Assembly (NCBI GenBank): GCA_025354065.1
Contig: JANXNM010000798.1
Location: 1 to 36,709, forward strand
Length of the DNA stretch: 36,709 nt
Direction: 5' to 3'
Source: Synechococcales cyanobacterium 340R_concoct_173_sub
GTDB taxonomy: Bacteria; Cyanobacteriota; Cyanobacteriia; Leptolyngbyales; Leptolyngbyaceae
This document shows positions 25,655 through 34,739 of the stretch, in pieces; within the stretch, counting starts at the first letter, position 1; each line of letters begins with the position of its first letter. The position numbers and the translations under genes are program-made. The notes beneath the pieces are model-generated. The model was not told the origin of the DNA. It did no database searches and saw only the letters and a list, made by a program, of their open reading frames with translations.

Positions 25655-27526
25655 ATGCCATCTATGAGATCAACATCATCGTCGTCTAAATCACCCGAAA
25701 AAGTTGAAAATGCTGATATTCGTCAAGCCCTCTGGCGATCGCTTCAGTTGGTTATGGAATCTGCTCCAAAAGAACTTTGGCAAATTGGGATTTTCAACTT
25801 AATTCGTGGAGTTGGCCCTTCAGCAGCACTCTATTTTAGTAAGGTCGTCATTGACCAAACCGCTTCTCTCGCGGGCACAGCGGCAAATAAACCGTTGGAT
25901 TGGACGATCATTGGCCAATATCCTCAGTTGCTCACGGCTGTCGGGGCATTGATTGGCACTAATCTATTTATTGAGTCTGTATCGTCCATTGATACACAAA
26001 TGTTTGCGGCCTTGCGCGATCGAGTTCAAGGGACCATTGAAGGCAAAGTGATTTCTAAGATTGCCAATTTCAATGATATTGCATTGTTTGAACAACCCGA
26101 ATTGTTGAATATTCTACAATTGACAACCAAAGGCATTCAACGAATGCAGCGACTCGCATTTATTTTTGCGGGTTCATTTATGGGAATTTTCACCCTAATT
26201 CCTGCCGTAATCCTAGCCGCTGGTATTGCCCTATGGGTTCCTCTAATACTGTTAGGATTTGCGATTCCAAGCGTAGTAATTGACTTACGCTATTGGCGGA
26301 AAAGTTGGCGGGTGGAAGAGAGCCAAGCCGGACTATCACGAGAAAAAGAAATCTATGCCAAATTGCTAAAGGAAGAGACTTACGCCAAAGAAATGCGTTT
26401 GTTCTCATTGCAACATGTCATGCTCGATCGCTGGAACGAAATATTCGATCGTCTATTCAAACAAATGCAAGACATTCGCCAAGAAGGAGCGATCGCATTG
26501 ATCGCATTGTCTTTTTTAGGTGGGATTGGTTCCAGCATTCCCTATTTATATGTCATTTTTGGGGTAGTTACGGGACGATTTACATTGGGTGATATTGCAC
26601 TTTATACAGGAGTAATCATTCAACTCAAACGCAGTCTTTATATGTTAGTTAGCAATTTGGGTGATATTTACGATGTGGCGCTGGCAACTCGTCCAGTATT
26701 TCAATTATTAGACTTAGAACCAACCTTGATCGATCGGCCTGATGCATTGCCACTGCCCGATCGAGGCAACGGATTAATGATTAAAAACCTCAGCTTTAGC
26801 TATCCCGGTAGCGAAAAAGCAATTCTGAATAATATTAATTTCAATATAAAACCGGGCGAAATGGTTGTCCTTGTCGGTGAAAATGGGGCGGGAAAAACAA
26901 CGCTTGGTAAATTACTAGCCAGACTTTACGATCCAAGTTCTGGGACCATTGAGTGGAATGGTGTGGATTACAAAGACGTATCACTAGACGAGATCCGATC
27001 GCGCATTGCAGTCGTTATGCAAGACTATGCGCGATTTCCCGCAACCGTTCGTGAAAATGTAGGCTGGGGCTACCTTCCAAAGCTTAAAGAAGATGAAGCA
27101 TTAGAGCAGGTTTTAAAAGAGTCTGGGATTAATCATATAATCATGGAACTCGACCAAGGACTCGAAACCCCATTAGGGAAACAATTGGAAAAAGGTATTG
27201 ATCTTTCCGGTGGACAATGGCAACGTATTGCGATCGCCCGCGCACTTTTGCGTCTAGGCACTTCCGAACTCGTGATATTCGATGAACCCACGGCAGCACT
27301 TGATCCTAAGAACGAACACGAAATCTATGAAATTTTTAGAACGATCGCCCGTGGCCGTATGACCATTGTAATCAGTCACCGTTTATCCCTGGCACGAATA
27401 GCCGATCGAATCATTGTTCTTGAACATGGCACAATTTTAGAAGAAGGCAATCACGCTGAGCTTATTCAACACAACGGACGATATGCCGAAATGTTTATGC
27501 GTCAGGCGAGTAGTTATACTAATTAG
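25655..27526 (+). CDS. ABC transporter, fused permease and ATP-binding domain
   Basis: A half-transporter of 623 residues that should work as a homodimer in the plasma membrane. The first 340 residues form the six-helix exporter domain; the ATP-binding domain follows, with Walker A GENGAGKTT at about 407-415, signature LSGGQWQRIAIARALL from about 514, Walker B LVIFDEPTAALD from about 538 and the switch His in VISHRLS. The sequence is closer to the lipid and peptide exporter group than to sugar or metal importers, but the substrate cannot be predicted. The ATG start lacks a strong Shine-Dalgarno. It may share a transcript with sipA upstream. It appears intact. Confidence 0.9.
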   Translation: MPSMRSTSSSSKSPEKVENADIRQALWRSLQLVMESAPKELWQIGIFNLIRGVGPSAALYFSKVVIDQTASLAGTAANKPLDWTIIGQYPQLLTAVGALIGTNLFIESVSSIDTQMFAALRDRVQGTIEGKVISKIANFNDIALFEQPELLNILQLTTKGIQRMQRLAFIFAGSFMGIFTLIPAVILAAGIALWVPLILLGFAIPSVVIDLRYWRKSWRVEESQAGLSREKEIYAKLLKEETYAKEMRLFSLQHVMLDRWNEIFDRLFKQMQDIRQEGAIALIALSFLGGIGSSIPYLYVIFGVVTGRFTLGDIALYTGVIIQLKRSLYMLVSNLGDIYDVALATRPVFQLLDLEPTLIDRPDALPLPDRGNGLMIKNLSFSYPGSEKAILNNINFNIKPGEMVVLVGENGAGKTTLGKLLARLYDPSSGTIEWNGVDYKDVSLDEIRSRIAVVMQDYARFPATVRENVGWGYLPKLKEDEALEQVLKESGINHIIMELDQGLETPLGKQLEKGIDLSGGQWQRIAIARALLRLGTSELVIFDEPTAALDPKNEHEIYEIFRTIARGRMTIVISHRLSLARIADRIIVLEHGTILEEGNHAELIQHNGRYAEMFMRQASSYTN

Positions 27527-27658
27527 ACTAAGGCGGCTAAATTGATGGAGCTAAATGAAAGCTTATGATAATTTAAACAAATACGATCGCACTTCATACT
27601 AAATCCAGGCAACAATGGCGACACTTAAAAATACCATAAAATTCAGTAGAGATTCAGC

Positions 27659-28072
27659 ATGATTAGTACCCCAAACAAACAAATTATTCAGAACTTCATT
27701 CAAGTCGTCTTGAGCTATGGCGATATTGATGCTCTGAAAGACTTCTGGACCGAAGATTGTATTAATCATGCGATGCTTAGTGACAAAAACCAAGGACTTG
27801 AGGCCTTGCGTCTGTATCATGCATCATTTCTAGATAGTTTTTCCGCCTTCTCAGATATTCAAATTGAATTACTTCAACAAATTGAAGAATCCGATCGGGT
27901 TGTAACTCATATGAATTCAACCGTACTGCACAGTGGAACTTTTATGGGAATTCCCGCAACTGGGAGACATGTGTTCCTGGCATCAATTCGCATCGATCGT
28001 ATTCAGAATGGAAAAATTGCTGAACATTGGTCTATTGCAGATGTACCGGGTCTGATGCAGCAGCTTCAATAG
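27659..28072 (+). CDS. SnoaL-like ester cyclase family protein
   Basis: A 137-residue protein of the SnoaL-like (NTF2-fold) family. Seen in the sequence: NKQIIQNFIQVVLSYGDIDA, FWTEDCINHAM, GLEALRLYHASFLDSF and the end HWSIADVPGLMQQL, with a conserved Asp/His set (His in CINHA, Asp in WSIADVPG). Relatives cyclise polyketides, but most bacterial single-domain members have no known substrate. There is no polyketide gene nearby. It lies 132 bases after the ABC transporter gene, and a hairpin follows 32 bases after its stop. Confidence 0.85.
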   Translation: MISTPNKQIIQNFIQVVLSYGDIDALKDFWTEDCINHAMLSDKNQGLEALRLYHASFLDSFSAFSDIQIELLQQIEESDRVVTHMNSTVLHSGTFMGIPATGRHVFLASIRIDRIQNGKIAEHWSIADVPGLMQQLQ

Positions 28073-28103
28073 TATTCAGTACTTTATTTTAGAATAAAAG
28101 TCT

Positions 28104-28140
28104 GTTTGATGAAATAATTCTAATCATCAAACAAGCTTTT
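28104..28140. terminator. Bidirectional terminator between convergent genes
   Basis: GTTTGATGA and TCATCAAAC form a perfect 9-base stem with an 11-base loop. AAGCTTTT follows on the plus strand, and the complementary strand continues with AGACTTTTATT. It lies between the SnoaL-like gene and ftrV, which converge here, so it can end both transcripts. Confidence 0.8.
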
Positions 28141-28166
28141 ACTAATCTATAGCGGATTCAAGTTCA

Positions 28167-28391
28167 CTACTCGATCGCGGTCATTTCTTGTTCAGTTAGA
28201 TGGACCTTTAGCTTTGGTGTAAACTTCACAACGAATGGCAAATTTGCACTCACAGGCCGACCTCTCCAGGAAGTAGCAATCGCAACTACTTCTCCCTCGT
28301 GGCCGTTTAGATCAAACGCAATATTTCGATGTTCAGGGTGATGATAAATCAAAACCGATGTACTCACCCGAATTCGTGTTCCAACTTCCAT
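28167..28391 (-). CDS. ftrV: Ferredoxin-thioredoxin reductase, variable subunit
   Basis: FtrV pairs with the catalytic 4Fe-4S subunit FtrC to pass electrons from photosynthetic ferredoxin to thioredoxin, linking light to enzyme regulation. The 74-residue protein has the family core: VGTRIRVSTSVLIYHHPEHR, GHEGEVVAIATSWRGRPVSA and NLPFVVKFTPKLKVHL. The usual cyanobacterial length is about 75 residues, which fits the ATG at 28391. The frame is open further to an ATG at 28487, adding 32 residues and overlapping the end of the upstream phosphatase gene by 22 bases. FtrC is not in this window. Confidence 0.9.
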   Translation of the reverse strand: MEVGTRIRVSTSVLIYHHPEHRNIAFDLNGHEGEVVAIATSWRGRPVSANLPFVVKFTPKLKVHLTEQEMTAIE

Positions 28392-28465
28392 AACGGTTCC
28401 GTCTGTGTCTATCAGCATTTGTAGTCTTACCATCTTTACATAAGGCGGTACATTGGCCTCGAATT

Positions 28466-30310
28466 TCAAGGAGACTTTGGTAGCCATTGTTGAAGACGGG
28501 GCTGGACTTTCAGTTGAATCCGATCGCGCACACCATTAAACCCACTTGGATCCGTAATAGACCAAACCGCAACACTGCCGCACCCAACTAACACCAGCAG
28601 TAGTAATCCGAGACATCCCTTACGTTGTTTTTTGGGAGCAATGAAGGGGATTATTTCTGCGGGAACTTCAGAAGTATTGATTTGAGGTTCCGGTATGGCG
28701 GCAAAGGCGACCTTTCGGGTTGCGTCCGTGACTTGGCATTGGGTCAACACTAGGGAAATGTTGTCACTGCCATTTTCTTTATTGGCCAAATCGACCCACT
28801 GTTGGGCGGAGTCTTCGAGCAATGTGCCTGCCAGCAGCAAACCCTCAGCAAACCCTTGCCAATGCTGCTCCACTAAATCCATATCGCTAAGTCCATCGGA
28901 ACACAGCATCAAAATGCCGTCCTCTTCCAAGATAAACCGTTGAACTCTGGGCCGCAATGACTCACTATCACGGGTTCCGAGTGCCTGGGTCAACGCCCCC
29001 GCATCAGGCCGCATCAGAGCATCGCGGTAGGTACTGCGCCCTAGCCGAACTTCCCGCGTACTCACATCATCGTCCACACTAAGTTGATGCAAACTTCGGG
29101 CCGTCATCCAATAGGCTCGACTATCGCCAACACTCACTAAATAAAGCTCATGACCATTGCTCAAAACCGTTCCGGCAGCAGTGCGAACCCGTTGAGGCAC
29201 TTGCAACGCCAACATTAAGGTCGTGCCCATGCGCCGACGATCGCTACGGTCTTGTTCGTCATTTTGATTAGAAATCAGGTTATTGACCACGCGAGTAATG
29301 GCTGCAAGCTGTTCGCAAATCACCTCTGGCTCCATCAGCTCTGGCTGCTCGGCCACTTCAGCGAGAAAGGCACGAATTTGAGGTTTAAACGACTGCACCG
29401 CCATATGACTCGCCACTTCGCCGCCTTCATGCCCCCCAATGCCATCGCAGACAAGGGATAACCGGGGAAACAAATCGTCCTGAATGGTGGCACTGCCCAG
29501 CGGATAGCAGGTATCTTCATTATGCTCGCGGGACTGGCCAACGTCGGTAATCCCAAAGGCTTGCAACCCCAACGATAACTGTCCGGCTTGCTCTAGTAAA
29601 AGCTGATTGAGGACCGTGCGAAGGATTTCTATTGTAGTTTTTGGATCATGCATCTGGACGCAGATTTCTTGCAAGGGCTGGGCGATGCTCGATCGGGCTT
29701 CCGGCAATAATCCTGACCATAAACCCGCCAAATCGCTTAACGTGGGTTCCGCGATGTCTACTGTCAACTCCCGCAATCGTAGCCGCCAATCATGAACCCG
29801 CAGATTTTCCTCAACCAACAAGCTACTCGCGACCTGCCAATCCAACATCGGCGACCACAACTCCAGCATCTGCCAAAGCCAATACACCTGCCGCACGGCG
29901 CTGCTCTGGCCAAAGCTTTCCATGAATCCAGGATAGGGAGTGCCTTCGGAGTTAAAGGGCACATTGTCTAGCAGCAACGTACTCTGGTCGCCATCTTGAG
30001 CTATGCCGTAGATTTCAGGTAGGTGCAGACGATAATCATATAGATGCAGATAGGGCAAATAGGCATCTGGAATTTCGGCTGCGGTGGGAACCAGACCCGG
30101 TTGTAAATCAAGCCAAAGCCTAGGGGACATAACTTTATAGCGACCATTGCTGACAATAGAGCCGATCGGACGGTCATTCGATTCGATCGCCCAGACGTAG
30201 CGATAGGTGATGGGCGTACCGCAATTTGCGCAAACCTTGTCTCCAGCCGAGTTTTCTGGCCGATCGCAGCGGGGATTCGTGCAGTAAATTTTTAATTCAA
30301 ATCGGCTCAT
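28466..30310 (-). CDS. PP2C-type serine/threonine phosphatase with zinc ribbon and C-terminal membrane segment
   Basis: A 614-residue protein in four parts. An N-terminal zinc ribbon has Cys10, Cys15, Cys27 and Cys30. A region of about 220 residues follows (DLQPGLVPTAAEIPDAYLPYL, ELWSPML) that resembles a degenerate kinase-like fold without kinase motifs. The PP2C domain at about 250-520 has the metal-binding acidic motifs (HNEDT, LVCDGIGGHEGGE, VSVGDSRAYW, LCSDGLSDM, NGSDNISLVL). A single membrane helix, GLLLLVLVGCGSVAVW, lies near 565-580. PP2C phosphatases remove phosphate from Ser/Thr proteins in an Mn/Mg-dependent way. The membrane anchor near the C-terminus leaves most of the protein in the cytoplasm. 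Substrates are unknown. Confidence 0.88.
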   Translation of the reverse strand: MSRFELKIYCTNPRCDRPENSAGDKVCANCGTPITYRYVWAIESNDRPIGSIVSNGRYKVMSPRLWLDLQPGLVPTAAEIPDAYLPYLHLYDYRLHLPEIYGIAQDGDQSTLLLDNVPFNSEGTPYPGFMESFGQSSAVRQVYWLWQMLELWSPMLDWQVASSLLVEENLRVHDWRLRLRELTVDIAEPTLSDLAGLWSGLLPEARSSIAQPLQEICVQMHDPKTTIEILRTVLNQLLLEQAGQLSLGLQAFGITDVGQSREHNEDTCYPLGSATIQDDLFPRLSLVCDGIGGHEGGEVASHMAVQSFKPQIRAFLAEVAEQPELMEPEVICEQLAAITRVVNNLISNQNDEQDRSDRRRMGTTLMLALQVPQRVRTAAGTVLSNGHELYLVSVGDSRAYWMTARSLHQLSVDDDVSTREVRLGRSTYRDALMRPDAGALTQALGTRDSESLRPRVQRFILEEDGILMLCSDGLSDMDLVEQHWQGFAEGLLLAGTLLEDSAQQWVDLANKENGSDNISLVLTQCQVTDATRKVAFAAIPEPQINTSEVPAEIIPFIAPKKQRKGCLGLLLLVLVGCGSVAVWSITDPSGFNGVRDRIQLKVQPRLQQWLPKSP

Positions 30311-30551
30311 GATACAGACAAGGTTATTAAAGAGACAAGATTATTAGAAAAGGGAAATTAGACGTGTATGGATCGGAATCTCATTTTTTTTGAAATAGTT
30401 CCGGAATGGTCACTCTTGAGCTTGAAGCGGAACATAAGACCCCCAAACTATACAGAATGATTTACGACCTGGCAAAATTTTATAGACTAAGTTCATCTCA
30501 AACCCTCTCAATCTGAAGAACGAAACCCACAGGGTTAAATAGGTTTAAATT

Positions 30552-30974
30552 ATGTCTGATGTATCAATAATGTGGCTTTTGGCCGGGAGCGGGTTTTGCT
30601 TACTGGAACTGGCTACCCCTGTTGCCTTTGTGTCATTGGTCATGGGCTTAAGTGCCTTTCTCGTGGCTCCAACTTCATCATCGCTGCCGTTTAATTTTCA
30701 GGTGGTGCTGTGGATGATTCTGTCGTTGGGGTTCTTTCGGGTGTCCCAGAGTTTTATCCGGCCCCGATCGCAGTCCCGTAAGCTAGATGCCGATTATGCC
30801 CATACCCTGACCGAAATTCTTCCGGGTGAAACGGGACGGGTTAATTATGAGGGCCAGTCGTGGTTGGCCCAACTTGATGATCCGACCGCTCACCTGGAAC
30901 CAAAACAAAAAGTTCGAGTGATCGATCGGCAGGGCACATTACTAATTGTCTCCCACGACAGCTCGCTCCTCTAA
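30552..30974 (+). CDS. NfeD family membrane protein
   Basis: This 140-residue protein belongs to the short NfeD group: two membrane segments (about residues 6-38 and 47-65) followed by a cytoplasmic OB-fold domain with GETGRVNYEGQSWLAQL and KQKVRVIDRQGTLLIVS. NfeD proteins act together with a partner SPFH/stomatin protein in membrane microdomains; the partner gene follows 82 bases downstream on the same strand. The start ATG is followed at once by the first hydrophobic stretch. There is no protease domain, which separates it from the long NfeD type. Confidence 0.88.
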   Translation: MSDVSIMWLLAGSGFCLLELATPVAFVSLVMGLSAFLVAPTSSSLPFNFQVVLWMILSLGFFRVSQSFIRPRSQSRKLDADYAHTLTEILPGETGRVNYEGQSWLAQLDDPTAHLEPKQKVRVIDRQGTLLIVSHDSSLL

Positions 30975-31056
30975 AAAATCAGGATTTAATGCTCATTCCA
31001 AGCGTGTCTTCATTTACTGACAAAATTTACCAAATTTACCAATAGAGTCTAACGTT

Positions 31057-32004
31057 ATGTTTGCCTATCTAATTGCTGCTACTTTAGCCGCTGCTGCTGC
31101 ATTAGCGACCGTTAAAATTATTCCTCAAGGAGACGAAGCCTTGGTGGAACGCCTAGGACAGTTCGATCGTAAGCTTCCGGCTGGGCTGAATATTTTGATA
31201 CCGGGAGTAGAAATTATTGCTTACCGTGACACAACCCGTGAAAAAGTTTTCGACATTCCACCCCAAACTTGCATCACCCGTGACAACGTTGCCATTAGTG
31301 CAGATGCGGTGATTTATTGGAAAATCGTGGACATGGAGAAGACCTACTACAAAGTGCAAAATCTTCAAATGGCCATGGTTAATCTGGCGCTCTCACAGCT
31401 TCGGGCTGAAATGGGTAAGCTCGACCTCGACGAAACTTTTACCGCCCGTGAAAAAGTTAACGAAGCCCTCATGCGGGAACTCGACCACGCTACGGTGCCT
31501 TGGGGGATCAAAGTGACCCGCGTTGAACTTAAAGAAATTATCCCAGCTAAGGCCGTTATGGAGTCCATGGAGCTTCAGATGTCGGCAGAACGGAAAAAAC
31601 GGGCGGCGGTTCTGACCTCGGAAGGGGAACGGGAATCGGCAATCAATTCGGCTCAAGGTCGGGCAGAGGCGCAAGTTCTAGATGCAGAAGCACGGAAACG
31701 ATCGACGGTCCTCAGTGCAGAAGCGGAACAGCAGCGAATTATCCTCGAAGCCCAAGCCAACCGTCAACAGCAGGTTTTGAAAGCACAAGCCACGGCGGAA
31801 TCAGTAGCGATCGTCACCCAAGCTCTGAAGGCTGATCCGACGGCTCCAGATGCGGCCAAGTTGCTGATGGCGCTAGGGTATTTGACCATGGGTGAGACGA
31901 TCGGCAAAAGTGATAGCAGCAAAGTATTGTTCATGGATCCAGCGAGTATTCCGGCCTCTATTGCTAGCATGATGGCGATCGCGGATCAGCCCCGTCAGGT
32001 ATGA
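31057..32004 (+). CDS. SPFH (band 7) / stomatin-like protein
   Basis: A 315-residue stomatin-type protein with an N-terminal membrane anchor ([20 protein letters not shown]), the SPFH domain ([46 protein letters not shown]) and a long Glu/Ala-rich coiled-coil from about 190 to 255 ([20 protein letters not shown]). Such proteins form ring-like scaffolds in membrane microdomains and often assist proteases or transporters. It is paired with the nfeD-like gene upstream, the usual pairing. Its stop lies three bases from the stop of the convergent Fur-family gene. Confidence 0.92.
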   Translation: MFAYLIAATLAAAAALATVKIIPQGDEALVERLGQFDRKLPAGLNILIPGVEIIAYRDTTREKVFDIPPQTCITRDNVAISADAVIYWKIVDMEKTYYKVQNLQMAMVNLALSQLRAEMGKLDLDETFTAREKVNEALMRELDHATVPWGIKVTRVELKEIIPAKAVMESMELQMSAERKKRAAVLTSEGERESAINSAQGRAEAQVLDAEARKRSTVLSAEAEQQRIILEAQANRQQQVLKAQATAESVAIVTQALKADPTAPDAAKLLMALGYLTMGETIGKSDSSKVLFMDPASIPASIASMMAIADQPRQV

Positions 32005-32007
32005 GGT

Positions 32008-32394
32008 TCAACCCCCTGCACACCTTTGACACAGACCAAAAAACTCTAAGACGTGATAGTTCATTTTAAACCCATATTGTTCACTGAACTTTTTCTCTAA
32101 TGCGTGAACCGGGCAGGAATCAAGCTCTATTGTTTCACCACATTGCAAACAGGTGAGGTGGTGACGGTCTTCTTGGATCAAGGAATACAACGATTCCCCG
32201 GTAGTGAGGGTGCGGACTTGGACTGCACCTTCTTTTTTTAACGCATCCAGCGCTCGATACACCGTCGCAAGTCCCATGCTTTTCTCATGCTGCCGCAACT
32301 CAGAATAGAGATCTTGGGCCGAAATCGATCGGTCCATCTGCTTCAGAGATTCAAGAATTCTAGTTTGGCTACGAGTTCGACGAAGGGGAGTCAT
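32008..32394 (-). CDS. Fur-family metal-dependent transcriptional regulator (possibly Zur-type)
   Basis: A 128-residue Fur-family repressor: winged helix with LYSELRQHEKSMGLATVYRAL followed by DALKKEGAVQV, then the metal-binding dimerisation domain. Structural zinc ligands are likely Cys82, Cys85, Cys122 and Cys125 (TCLQC and GLCQRC). EDRHHLTC carries regulatory-metal histidines. The end HVLEFFGLC is a feature I associate with cyanobacterial Zur-like members, but the metal (Zn, Fe or peroxide sensing) cannot be fixed from sequence. The ATG at 32394 begins MTPLRRTRSQ; the frame runs 18 codons further. It is divergent from purS with 107 bases between starts. Confidence 0.85.
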   Translation of the reverse strand: MTPLRRTRSQTRILESLKQMDRSISAQDLYSELRQHEKSMGLATVYRALDALKKEGAVQVRTLTTGESLYSLIQEDRHHLTCLQCGETIELDSCPVHALEKKFSEQYGFKMNYHVLEFFGLCQRCAGG

Positions 32395-32501
32395 GACGAT
32401 CGGGACGCAAGATATAGAACGCATTTTATAGATTTGAGTGTACCGCATCCCTTAGAATGATCATCGATTGCCGCATCATGTGTTTCTCTGAGGATCGATC
32501 G

Positions 32502-32795
32502 ATGGTTCAAGCTATGACTCAAACTGTAACCCAAACTTACCAAGCTCAAATCTATGTTACTCTTCGGCCTTCTGTTTTGGATCCGGCGGGTGTTGCGGTT
32601 CAGTCTGGCCTAAAACATATGGGTTACGACAATGTAGACAGTATTCGCATTGGCAAATATATTGAACTGACGATAACGGCTGAAACTGAAGCTGCTGCAA
32701 CGGAGCAATTGAATGTAATCTGCGATCGGCTTTTAGCGAATCCCATCATTGAAAACTATCGCTTTGATCTTAAACTCAATAGTCAAATCGTTTAA
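32502..32795 (+). CDS. purS: Phosphoribosylformylglycinamidine synthase subunit PurS
   Basis: PurS is the small bridging subunit of the three-part FGAM synthetase (PurL-PurQ-PurS), which converts FGAR to FGAM in purine synthesis. The 97-residue protein has the motif QIYVTLRPSVLDPAGVAVQS followed by GLKHMGYDNV and IGKYIEL. I chose the ATG at 32502 because GAGGATC lies at a good distance; an ATG four codons later is possible, and an upstream in-frame extension has no support. purQ normally follows directly, but here a broken gene of about 960 bases separates them. Confidence 0.93.
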   Translation: MVQAMTQTVTQTYQAQIYVTLRPSVLDPAGVAVQSGLKHMGYDNVDSIRIGKYIELTITAETEAAATEQLNVICDRLLANPIIENYRFDLKLNSQIV

Positions 32796-32799
32796 ACTG

Positions 32800-33761
32800 A
32801 TGGCTGAAATTCGTGATGAATACGATTCGCCTTGGAAGGATATTCTTGAACTCTATTTCGAGGATTTTATGGCATTCTTTTTCCGCAGATCCATGCCGAA
32901 ATTGATTGGGCGAGAGGGTATGAATTTTTAGATCAGGAACTTTCCCAAATCACTCGCGACGCTGAAGTCGGGAAGAAAGTAGTTGATAAGTTAGTCAAAG
33001 TCTGGAAGCTTACCGGAGAAGAGACGTGGGTATTATTAAATGTTGAGATTCAAAGCCAAGAAGAATCGGTTTTAGAGGAACGAGTATTTACCTATTTCTA
33101 TCGATTAAAGGACAAATTCAATCTCCCCGTAGCGAGTCTGGTAATTCTTGGGGACGATCGTAACAATTGGCGACCCCGTACATTTTCTCAATCCCTGTGA
33201 GGTTGCCGAGTTGAGTTTGAGTTTCCTAGTGTCAAGCTTCTCGACTATGAACTCCAATGGGCCGACCTTGAGGCAAGCCCGAATCCCTTTGCAATCGTCA
33301 CCATGGCGCATCTGAAGACCAAAGCGACTCGAAAAGATTTGCAGTCTCGCAAAGAGTGGAAATTTCGCCTGACCCGAATGCTCTATGAACAAGGTTATGA
33401 ACGACAAGATATAGTTGAGCTATATCGATTTCTAGACTGGATTTTAGAATTGCCCGATGATTTAAAACAAGCCTTTCACACTGAGTTAGCTCAATATGAG
33501 CAGGAGAGACAAATGCCGTATGTAACGTCGATCGAACGCATGGGTGAAGCACGAGGACGGACGGAAGGACGAAAAGAAGGAGAACTATCTCTGGTCCTCC
33601 GCCTGCTTACCCGTCGTGTTGGGGTTGTTCCGGGTAGCCTGACCGATCGGATTCAAGCCTTACCCATCGAACAACTTGAAACGTTAGCGGAAGATCTATT
33701 GGATTTTCAGCGTTTAGCGGATTTGATGAATTGGTTTAAAACGATCGAGATTTTGGAGTAA
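32800..33761 (+). pseudogene. Broken Rpn-family nuclease / DUF4351 gene
   Basis: The frame opens MAEIRDEYDSPWKDILELYF and reaches FMAFFF. A one-base change in a T run at 32878-32882 shifts the frame. The next frame reads PQIHAEIDWARGYEFLDQEL and continues, with VLLNVEIQSQEE, to an in-frame TGA at 33198. After that the same frame carries on: VEFEFPSVKLLDYEL, a charged middle with GEARGRTEGRKEG, and a DUF4351 end (LRLLTRRVGVVPGSL, LEDLLDF-like, LADLMNWF). The original product of about 320 residues was a Rpn-type PD-(D/E)XK protein of the kind also annotated as transposase-like. One frameshift and one nonsense codon make it inactive. The ATG at 33303 could still give a 152-residue tail. Confidence 0.88.
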
Positions 33762-33825
33762 GCCAATTCTGTCGTTTTAGAAAAATTTCTCATGAAAAAC
33801 TTGAACATTGAGTAACCTAAAAAAC

Positions 33826-34521
33826 ATGAAATTTGGCGTAATTGTATTCCCTGGTTCTAACTGCGATCGCGATATGGCTTGGGTGACTCAAGGCTTATTG
33901 GGCCAACCGACTCGAATGGTTTGGCATGAGGATTCGGATATTGATGATATTGATGTGATGATTGTGCCCGGTGGGTTTAGTTATGGCGATTATTTGCGCT
34001 GTGGTGCGATCGCCCGTTTTTCCCCAGCCATGCAAGCGACGGTCAAACATGCAGCCCAAGGTAAATATGTTTTGGGTGTATGCAACGGATTCCAAATTTT
34101 GACAGAAATTGGATTGCTACCGGGTGCCCTGACCCGGAATCGTGGATTGCATTTTATTTGCGATCGGACTCCTTTGCGTGTCGAACGAAATGATTTGCCT
34201 TGGACTCGAAACTATGAAACAAATCAAGTCATTACGATTCCGATCGCCCATGGAGAAGGGTGTTATTTTGCGGATGACGATACGCTGAAATCACTTGAAG
34301 ATAATAATCAAGTAATCTTTCGATATAGCGATGTGAATGGTGAAATAAACGATCGGGTTAACCCCAATGGTTCACGGAATAATATTGCTGGGATTTGTAA
34401 TCGTGAAGGGAATGTTTTGGGCATGATGCCACATCCAGAACGATCGGCAGATATTGCGATTGGGGGAATTGACGGGATGGGATTGTTTACGGGATTGCTA
34501 GAGATGGCGATGATTGATTAG
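33826..34521 (+). CDS. purQ: Phosphoribosylformylglycinamidine synthase subunit PurQ (glutaminase)
   Basis: PurQ supplies ammonia from glutamine to PurL in the FGAM synthetase complex. This 231-residue class I glutamine amidotransferase has the nucleophile Cys86 in GVCNGFQILTEIG, the oxyanion region PGGFSYGDYLRCGAIARFSP, and the His-Glu pair in MMPHPERS. KFGVIVFPGSNCDRDM is the typical N-terminus. The ATG at 33826 is chosen; a TTG six codons upstream is in frame. The gene must be expressed through, or from within, the pseudogene that separates it from purS. A repeat element forming a strong hairpin follows and likely ends the transcript. Confidence 0.95.
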   Translation: MKFGVIVFPGSNCDRDMAWVTQGLLGQPTRMVWHEDSDIDDIDVMIVPGGFSYGDYLRCGAIARFSPAMQATVKHAAQGKYVLGVCNGFQILTEIGLLPGALTRNRGLHFICDRTPLRVERNDLPWTRNYETNQVITIPIAHGEGCYFADDDTLKSLEDNNQVIFRYSDVNGEINDRVNPNGSRNNIAGICNREGNVLGMMPHPERSADIAIGGIDGMGLFTGLLEMAMID

Positions 34522-34551
34522 GAATTAGGATTTAACAAAACATTGATACCC

Positions 34552-34630
34552 AATCCCCCTAAATCCCTCTTAAAAAGGGAAACATTGAGTTGAATTCTTG
34601 TTCCCCCTTTTTAAGGGGGTTAGGGGGATC
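34552..34630. repeat. Inverted repeat element after purQ
   Basis: The left arm AATCCCCCTAAATCCCTCTT continues as AAAAAGGGAAACA. It is nearly mirrored by the right arm, whose complement reads ATCCCCCTAACCCCCTTAAA then AAGGGGGAACA. The centre is about ten bases (TTGAGTTGAATTC). Each arm itself contains CCCTCTTAAAAAGGG-type palindromes, so nested hairpins form. It is related to the looser element at 21311-21450. It probably acts as a terminator for purQ. Confidence 0.8.
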
Positions 34631-34739
34631 GAGTATTTTGATGCCAACGAAAGAAGTTTTCAACTGTATTCTAATTGATACTGACTTGCGTTATTATTGA
34701 AAGCAGATTGCAGTAAATAACCCTTTCCAAAAATTAGAC

